DNA from: an uncultured Alphaproteobacteria bacterium
GTDB taxonomy: Bacteria > Pseudomonadota > Alphaproteobacteria > RF32 > CAG-239
Assembly (NCBI GenBank): GCA_944392285.1
Contig: CALXWF010000068.1
Span: 1 to 11,263, forward strand
Direction: 5' to 3'
DNA length: 11,263 nt
Each line of letters starts with the position of its first letter. Position 1 is the first letter of the stretch. This document shows, piece by piece, positions 6,789 through 11,263 of the stretch. A program made the position numbers and the translations under genes. Under the pieces are notes generated by a model. It was not told where the DNA came from, made no database searches, and saw nothing but the letters and a program-made list of their open reading frames with translations.

Positions 6789-7924
6789 TGACTTGCGCTT
6801 TAACGGATATCTGCGGCGGCTGTCTGCGTCGTGGTTTGGGAATGGAGGCTTATCAACGCCTCAAATGCGAAAATTTTGAAAAATTAGTCACGCCGCTCAA
6901 ACCCCAAAATATCGGCGCCCCCATATTTATCGGCGATTCGACCAGAAGACGCGCAACCTTTGCCTTCCAAGCAGCCAAAGGCAAGTTTTGTTTTGGTTTT
7001 AACCGTCATCACAGCAAAGAGCTTGTAGACATTAGCACTTGCCCGCTGCTTTCGCCGAGGCTAAATAATGCCCTGCCGGACATTCGCGCTCTGGTGGCAG
7101 ATTTTGCTGCCGTTACGCAGACAATCCGCAAAGGCAAAAAGCTGCAAACGACAAGGTTTCAAAGCGGCGATGTCAGTGTCACTGAAGCCCAAAACGGTAT
7201 AGATGTTTTATTTGAGCTTTCTGAAGCTCCGGGGTTGGAGCATCGCATGCTTATTTTTGAAAAACTCCAATCCATGCCTGAGATTATTCGAGTGTCTTTT
7301 CACACGCCCTCCATGCCCACGCCCGAGCCGATTGTTGAAAAAGCACCGCCTTATATAGATATTTCAGGCTATCAAATATTTATTCCCGCGGGGACATTTT
7401 TACAGCCCTCTGTTGCCGGACAAGAGGCCTTGATTAAATTGGTCATGACCCATGCGCAAGGGGCAGGCGGCGCCATAGCTGACTTATTTTGCGGGGTCGG
7501 TACTTTTTCTTATCCTCTGTCGCGGTTGCAAGGGGCTAAAATCGTTGCGATAGATTCTTCTCCGACGCTGTTAGAAGGTTTTCGCCGCTCGGTCAATAAA
7601 AACCAAATCACCAATATCAGCGTTTTTGAAAAAAATCTGTTTAAATATCCCTTAGACGCTCAAGAGCTTAAAGATTTTAGGCTTGTTGTTTTTGACCCGC
7701 CGCGCGCCGGTGCTTTGGCACAGGTGCAAAATCTGGCTTCTTTGCCGCAAACCTCACGGCCGGAAAAAATAATAGCTGTTTCCTGCAATCCGGAAACTTT
7801 TGTCAGAGATGCCAAAGTCTTGCAAACAGGCGGATATTTGCTGCAACAAGTGACATTGGTTGACCAATTTATTTATTCTGACCACAGTGAAGTTGTTGCC
7901 TTATTTACAAATCCGCAAGGTTAA
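6788..7924 (+). CDS. TrmA/RlmC/RlmD-family RNA uracil-C5 methyltransferase, TRAM-less
   Basis: A class I SAM-dependent enzyme that forms 5-methyluridine in rRNA or tRNA. Four cysteines fit the [4Fe-4S] cluster of the RlmC/RlmD group: C3, C9 and C12 (C-x5-C-x2-C) and C85 in STCPLL, about the spacing seen in E. coli RlmD. The methyltransferase domain shows DLFCGVGTFS (232-241, SAM site), DPPRAG (303-308), catalytic Cys333 in SCNPETFVRD, and Glu368 in HSEVVALF. At 378 residues it begins directly with the cysteine cluster and lacks an N-terminal TRAM domain, as in E. coli RlmC (about 375 residues). Whether it methylates the RlmC site, the RlmD site or another site cannot be decided here. Its ATG overlaps the stop of the diguanylate cyclase gene. 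The cysteine cluster at residues 3-12 confirms the start. Confidence 0.92.
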   Translation: MTCALTDICGGCLRRGLGMEAYQRLKCENFEKLVTPLKPQNIGAPIFIGDSTRRRATFAFQAAKGKFCFGFNRHHSKELVDISTCPLLSPRLNNALPDIRALVADFAAVTQTIRKGKKLQTTRFQSGDVSVTEAQNGIDVLFELSEAPGLEHRMLIFEKLQSMPEIIRVSFHTPSMPTPEPIVEKAPPYIDISGYQIFIPAGTFLQPSVAGQEALIKLVMTHAQGAGGAIADLFCGVGTFSYPLSRLQGAKIVAIDSSPTLLEGFRRSVNKNQITNISVFEKNLFKYPLDAQELKDFRLVVFDPPRAGALAQVQNLASLPQTSRPEKIIAVSCNPETFVRDAKVLQTGGYLLQQVTLVDQFIYSDHSEVVALFTNPQG

Positions 7925-7932
7925 ATTATACT
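7904..7932 (+). promoter_or_regulatory. Internal promoter before the lipoprotein-tkt genes (TTTACA-17-TATACT)
   Basis: TTTACA (7904-7909) and TATACT (7927-7932) each differ from consensus at one base and are exactly 17 bases apart. They straddle the end of the methyltransferase gene. Transcription would start near 7939, leaving a very short leader with AAGG (7941-7944) before the ATG at 7952. This would let the lipoprotein, transketolase and SemiSWEET genes be expressed apart from the diguanylate cyclase. Found by eye; the short leader is a reservation. Confidence 0.5.
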
Positions 7933-7951
7933 CTGAAACAAAGGAAAAAAC

Positions 7952-8470
7952 ATGATAAAAAAACTTCTGCATTTAAGCCTTTGTATGATATTAGGAGCTT
8001 GTGTCGCTGATTTTGACCCGGCCACTCTTTGCCCCAAGGTAGAGATTCCGAGAGAAACTGCCTATTTAACCCAACTTGTCAAATATAAAGACCAATTTCA
8101 AATCGAGCTGACGGGCTACAGCGGCTATTGCTGGTTTGATGCAAGAGTAAAGTGCAACAAAGCCACCATAACACCTGAGTTTGTGGTTCGTCGCCTGCAA
8201 CCGAGCCCTGATACGGTGGTTGATTTCAGCTATTATAGCAAAACCCTGCAAGGACCGCCCGAATATTTGGGCGAGCGCACCTATTTTGCTTCGACGGAGA
8301 TTGGCGCAACCGAACTTGAAAAGAAGTTTAGCGGTCGTCCTATTGAGTTAAAAATTCCCGAAATCGGTAAATATGACTTTATCATTCGCTTGGGCTTGGT
8401 CTTAAGCCCTGAAGAGCTTAAATATAACCGCAGAACCTTTGATGTAGAATATGATTATTTTGAGGAGTAA
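7952..8470 (+). CDS. Small conserved lipoprotein of unknown function
   Basis: A 172-residue protein with a lipoprotein signal peptide: MIKK, a hydrophobic stretch, then lipobox LGAC with lipidated Cys17. The mature part is probably beta-rich and periplasmic, with three further cysteines (C27 in LCPKV, C60 and C68), so one disulfide is possible. The CPKVEIPRETAYLTQL segment (27-42) and the C-terminal SPEELKYNR (152-160) resemble, from memory, a family of uncharacterised alphaproteobacterial lipoproteins that begin with a CP-V-hydrophobic motif and end in a PEELAYNR-like motif. No enzyme motif is visible. AAAGGA lies 7 bases upstream of the ATG. It ends 6 bases before transketolase, whose ribosome binding site lies within its last codons. 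Function unknown. Confidence 0.82.
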   Translation: MIKKLLHLSLCMILGACVADFDPATLCPKVEIPRETAYLTQLVKYKDQFQIELTGYSGYCWFDARVKCNKATITPEFVVRRLQPSPDTVVDFSYYSKTLQGPPEYLGERTYFASTEIGATELEKKFSGRPIELKIPEIGKYDFIIRLGLVLSPEELKYNRRTFDVEYDYFEE

Positions 8471-8476
8471 GAACCC

Positions 8477-10444
8477 ATGAAACAAGACTTATCAAAAATG
8501 GCCTCAGCCATTAGATTTTTAAGCGCAGATGCTATTGAAAAAGCCAAATCCGGCCACCCCGGAATGCCTTTGGGCATGGCAGATGTTGCCACGGTTTTGT
8601 TTTCAAAAATTATCAAACTTAATCCTCAAGCCCCAAAATGGTTTGCGCGTGACCGTTTTGTTTTGTCTGCCGGTCATGGGTCCATGTTGCTTTACTCGGT
8701 TTTGTATCTGTTAGGCTATGAAGACATTTCTCTGGATGATATTAAAAACTTCCGCCAGCTCGGCTCAAAAACCGCCGGCCACCCGGAATATGGTCATCTT
8801 GCAGGCATTGATATGACCACCGGCCCGCTCGGACAAGGTATTTCAACGGCGGTTGGCATGGCCTTGGCCGAACGTTTTTGCACAGCCAAATTCACGGAAG
8901 ACTTATGCGGTCATTACACTTATGTTATTGCCGGTGACGGCTGCCTGATGGAAGGTATCTCCGAAGAGGCAATTGAGTTGGCCGGACATTTGGGGTTAAA
9001 CAAACTGATTGTTTTGTGGGACAACAACAACATTACCATAGACGGCAAAGTCAGTGTCGCATCATCAACCGACCAGCTTGCTCGTTTCAAGGCCTGTGGG
9101 TGGAACACCTTAGATATTAACGGCCATGACTATGATGAAATTGAAAAAGCCTTGCTTGAAGCCCAAAAATCAGACAAGCCGACGCTGATTTCTTGCCGCA
9201 CCACCATTGGTTTCGGGGCGCCGACAAAATGCGGCACGCCCAAGTGCCACGGTTCACCGCTCGGTGCTGAAGAACTGGCCGCCATGCGCCAAAAACTTGA
9301 TTGGAATTATGCCCCGTTTGAAGTACCGGCAGATGTTTTGTCTGCGTGGCGTCAGGCCGGAAGTCGCAATCAGAAAGCCTATAATGATTGGCAGCAAAAA
9401 GCCGCGGCCGCCGGTGCAGAGTTTGGCGCCTTTATTGCCGGAGAACTTCCCGCCGACTGGCATAAAGATTTAGATGCTTTGAAAGCAAAACAGTTGCAAG
9501 AAAAAACACCGCTTGCCACGCGCAAAGCCTCTCAGATATGTTTAGAGGCCATTGTGCCGAATATTCCGCAAATTATCGGCGGTTCGGCTGATTTGGCGGC
9601 GGCCAATTACACCTCGGTTTCTTCAATGCAACCGATTCAAAAAGGCAATTATAACGGCAACCAGCTGTTTTATGGCATTCGTGAACATGCCATGGGCGCG
9701 CTGATGAACGGCATGGCTTTGCATGGCGGCGTAATCCCGTATGGCGGCACATTTTTGGTCTTTTCTGATTATTTGCGTCCGGCCATGCGCTTGGCGGCTT
9801 TAATGGGAATAAGAGTCATATATGTCCTCACACATGACTCTATCGGCGTCGGCGAAGACGGGCCGACCCACCAGCCGATAGAGCATTTGGCCTCTTTCCG
9901 TGCCATGCCCAATATGCTGACATTCCGCCCTTGTGATATTATAGAAACGGCAGAGGCTTGGGAACTTGCATTAACCCATGAACATACGCCGTCGCTTTTG
10001 GCCTTAAGCCGCCAGAATTTACCGCTTCTGCGTGATTCTGCAAAAGAGAATCAAACCGCGCGCGGCGGCTATGTCATTTCAGATGTTACACCAGGCAAAA
10101 AACGTCAGGCAACCATAATTGCCACCGGCTCAGAGGTTTCTTTGGCGGTTGAGGCACAAAGCAAGCTCCGCGAAGAAGGCATAGAGGTTGCGGTTGTTTC
10201 CATGCCCTGTACGGAGTTGTTTGATGCTCAAACACCGCAATATCAAGAGCAGGTTTTAGGCACGGCGCCGCGTATCGCCGTTGAGGCCGCCGCCAAGTTT
10301 GGTTGGGAAAAATATGTCGGCTTAGAGGGAGATATCATCGGCATGGACGGCTTTGGAGCTTCTGCGCCGGCATCTGATTTATATAAATACTTTGGGATAA
10401 CTGTCGAAGAAATTGTTGACAGTGTTAAAAATTGTATAAGATAG
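8477..10444 (+). CDS. tkt: Transketolase
   Basis: A thiamine diphosphate enzyme of the non-oxidative pentose phosphate pathway that moves two-carbon ketol units between sugar phosphates in the cytosol. Its 655 residues are the normal full length. Key sites are in place: SGHPGMPLG with His27, HGS with His67, His101, the thiamine diphosphate motif GDGCLMEG (153-160) through WDNNN (181-185), HGSPLG with His258, Arg349, catalytic Glu403 in IREHAMG, and DGPTHQP with His465. The order is N-terminal diphosphate-binding domain, pyrimidine-binding domain (about 345-515), then the C-terminal domain. An odd detail is the cysteine pair C252/C257 just before His258. The GAGGAG ribosome binding site overlaps the end of the lipoprotein gene, 6 bases away. 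A SemiSWEET sugar carrier follows after 27 bases. Confidence 0.97.
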   Translation: MKQDLSKMASAIRFLSADAIEKAKSGHPGMPLGMADVATVLFSKIIKLNPQAPKWFARDRFVLSAGHGSMLLYSVLYLLGYEDISLDDIKNFRQLGSKTAGHPEYGHLAGIDMTTGPLGQGISTAVGMALAERFCTAKFTEDLCGHYTYVIAGDGCLMEGISEEAIELAGHLGLNKLIVLWDNNNITIDGKVSVASSTDQLARFKACGWNTLDINGHDYDEIEKALLEAQKSDKPTLISCRTTIGFGAPTKCGTPKCHGSPLGAEELAAMRQKLDWNYAPFEVPADVLSAWRQAGSRNQKAYNDWQQKAAAAGAEFGAFIAGELPADWHKDLDALKAKQLQEKTPLATRKASQICLEAIVPNIPQIIGGSADLAAANYTSVSSMQPIQKGNYNGNQLFYGIREHAMGALMNGMALHGGVIPYGGTFLVFSDYLRPAMRLAALMGIRVIYVLTHDSIGVGEDGPTHQPIEHLASFRAMPNMLTFRPCDIIETAEAWELALTHEHTPSLLALSRQNLPLLRDSAKENQTARGGYVISDVTPGKKRQATIIATGSEVSLAVEAQSKLREEGIEVAVVSMPCTELFDAQTPQYQEQVLGTAPRIAVEAAAKFGWEKYVGLEGDIIGMDGFGASAPASDLYKYFGITVEEIVDSVKNCIR

Positions 10445-10471
10445 AGGAAAATATTCTTTAAGGAGATAAAA

Positions 10472-10756
10472 ATGGAAGAAGGAATATACGCTTACACGGA
10501 CATCATTGCCTATTTTGCCGGTTTGTTTATTGCCGTTGCTTTTATTCCGCAAGCAATGAAAACCTACAAGACACGCAGCATTGAGAGCTTGTCTTTGGCA
10601 AGTTTTATTATCTTAATCTTAGGCACTTTCGGCATGACGATTTATGCCTCCTTGATGCAACAATATGACGTGGTTATTTTCAACCTCATCAGCTTGTTCT
10701 TTGATGTCTTGATTTTATATGCGATTCTGCGTTTCGGCAAAAAAATAGCAGAATAA
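10472..10756 (+). CDS. SemiSWEET sugar transporter (MtN3/PQ-loop)
   Basis: A 94-residue inner-membrane protein with three helices (about 10-28, 43-61 and 66-87), the triple-helix bundle of bacterial SemiSWEETs, which dimerise to move mono- or disaccharides. The PQ motif is in AFIPQAMKTYKTRS (23-36), followed by the usual SLSLASF (39-45). The conserved Asn of the third helix is N71 in FNLISLF. AAGGAG sits 8 bases before the ATG. It is the last gene of the five-gene plus-strand run, next to transketolase, which suggests a link to sugar uptake or efflux, though the substrate cannot be read from sequence. A bidirectional terminator follows 9 bases after the stop. Confidence 0.9.
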   Translation: MEEGIYAYTDIIAYFAGLFIAVAFIPQAMKTYKTRSIESLSLASFIILILGTFGMTIYASLMQQYDVVIFNLISLFFDVLILYAILRFGKKIAE

Positions 10757-10765
10757 AGATAGATT

Positions 10766-10794
10766 AAAAAAAGCGCCAAATCGGCGCTTTTTTT
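10766..10794. terminator. Bidirectional rho-independent terminator
   Basis: A perfect 12-bp stem (10766-10777 with 10783-10794) with a 5-base loop (AAATC). It has a GCGCC/GGCGC core flanked by seven A on the left and seven T on the right, so it gives a T-run in both directions. It ends the plus-strand run after the SemiSWEET gene and the convergent SpmB gene on the minus strand. The stem overlaps two bases of that gene's stop codon (10793-10795). Confidence 0.9.
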
Positions 10795-11263
10795 AATAGA
10801 AATAATAAGCCAACAAAATGGCGGTAGTAATTCCGGCCAAATCTGCAAGCAAGGCGCAGGGCAGGGCTTCTTTGACTTTACTTATTTTCACCGCCCCGAA
10901 ATAGACAGCCAAAACATAAAAAGTCGTTTCGGTCGAGCCTTGCACGATAGAGGCGACAAAACCCTGAAAACTGTCGGCTCCATAGGTTTGCAAAGTTTCA
11001 ATCATCATGGCTCTGGCGCCGCTTCCCGACAAAGGTTTCATAATGGCGGTTGGCAAAGCCGCGACAAAATCCGTGTTAAAGCCAAGCGCGGCAAATACCC
11101 AAGAAAAACCTGCCACAATAAAATCCAACACGCCGGAAACTCGAAGCATGGCAATCGCCACAAGCATTGCCACCAAATAAGGGATAAGGCGCACCGCAAT
11201 ATCAAAACCTTCTTTGGCACCTTGGATAAAACAATCATAAACATTAAGTTTTTTATAAAGGCC
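10793..11263 (-). CDS. spmB: SpmB-type membrane protein (nucleoside-recognition/Gate domain), 5' end off the window
   Basis: The frame is open to the right edge, so 156 C-terminal residues are visible. The visible start reads GLYKKLNVYDCFIQGAKEGF and continues into IPYLVAMLVAIAMLRVSG, KPLSGSGARAMM, QGSTETTFYVLAVYFGAV and a final LLADLAGITTAILL. These follow Bacillus SpmB (about 178 residues) almost end to end; about 20 N-terminal residues would be missing. An in-frame GTG at 11192-11194 is not the start, because conserved SpmB-like sequence continues upstream of it. In many non-sporulating proteobacteria the SpmA and SpmB parts are fused in one protein of about 400 residues, which is likely but not visible here. 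It is a multi-pass inner-membrane protein. Its role outside sporulation is unknown. It is convergent with the SemiSWEET gene and shares its terminator. Confidence 0.88.
   Translation of the reverse strand, partial: GLYKKLNVYDCFIQGAKEGFDIAVRLIPYLVAMLVAIAMLRVSGVLDFIVAGFSWVFAALGFNTDFVAALPTAIMKPLSGSGARAMMIETLQTYGADSFQGFVASIVQGSTETTFYVLAVYFGAVKISKVKEALPCALLADLAGITTAILLAYYFY

Noticed and set aside
10416..10440. TTGACA followed by TATAAG near the end of tkt, as a possible promoter for the SemiSWEET gene.
   Set aside because: The hexamers are only 13 bases apart, too close for a sigma70 promoter, and pairing TTGTTG with the same -10 gives a poor -35.
11192..11194. In-frame GTG as the start of the SpmB-type gene.
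   Set aside because: The 23 codons upstream to the window edge continue SpmB-like sequence in frame, so the true start is outside the window.
1..11263. CRISPR arrays, tRNA or rRNA genes, insertion sequences, phage genes or toxin-antitoxin pairs.
   Set aside because: I saw no regularly spaced repeats, cloverleaf-like sequence, transposase or integrase motif, or small paired genes. The gaps between genes are short and mostly explained by promoters and terminators.

Overview
The window looks like an ordinary chromosomal stretch from a low- to moderate-GC alphaproteobacterium. The evidence for that lineage is the yfgM-bamB-der order, the form of BamB (an N-terminal NAPHAMGHL segment) and of Der (NKCE in the first G4 motif), and a small lipoprotein ending in a PEELKYNR motif that I recall from alphaproteobacterial proteins. 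Short host- or gut-associated-style intergenic gaps and AT-rich spacers fit this, but the genus cannot be read from the sequence. No phage, IS element, CRISPR array, rRNA or tRNA was seen.

Left block (1-4885), minus strand. Positions 1-140 hold a palindromic, REP-like element (19-60, with flanks of the CCGGATTCC...GGAATGACAG type) and a possible leftward promoter serving a gene outside the window. A hairpin terminator (142-176) closes the operon yfgM (2929-3603), bamB (1579-2901), der (195-1565). This operon is read leftward from a good sigma70-type promoter at 3640-3668. It combines inner-membrane/periplasmic chaperoning, outer-membrane protein assembly and ribosome assembly, in the same order as in E. 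coli. Upstream of it, still on the minus strand, is a 394-residue membrane protein (3701-4885) of unknown function. It appears to be built from two copies of a module made of two membrane helices followed by a PH-like beta domain.

Right block (5046-10756), plus strand, divergent from the left block across a 160-base AT-rich spacer with candidate promoters. Five genes are closely packed: a multi-pass PAS-GGDEF diguanylate cyclase (5046-6788), an RNA uracil-5-methyltransferase with an Fe-S cluster motif that starts inside the cyclase stop codon (6788-7924), a small lipoprotein (7952-8470), transketolase (8477-10444) and a SemiSWEET sugar transporter (10472-10756). A near-consensus internal promoter (7904-7932) suggests that the last three genes can also be transcribed separately. 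The run ends at a bidirectional hairpin terminator (10766-10794), shared with a convergent, partly visible SpmB-type membrane gene that runs off the right edge.

No clearly new multi-gene system is present. The most unusual items are the duplicated membrane/PH-like protein, the translational coupling of a c-di-GMP synthase to an RNA methyltransferase in a carbon-metabolism operon, the palindromic element at the left edge, and the re-use of the same AAAGCGCC/GGCGCTTT stem in both terminators.
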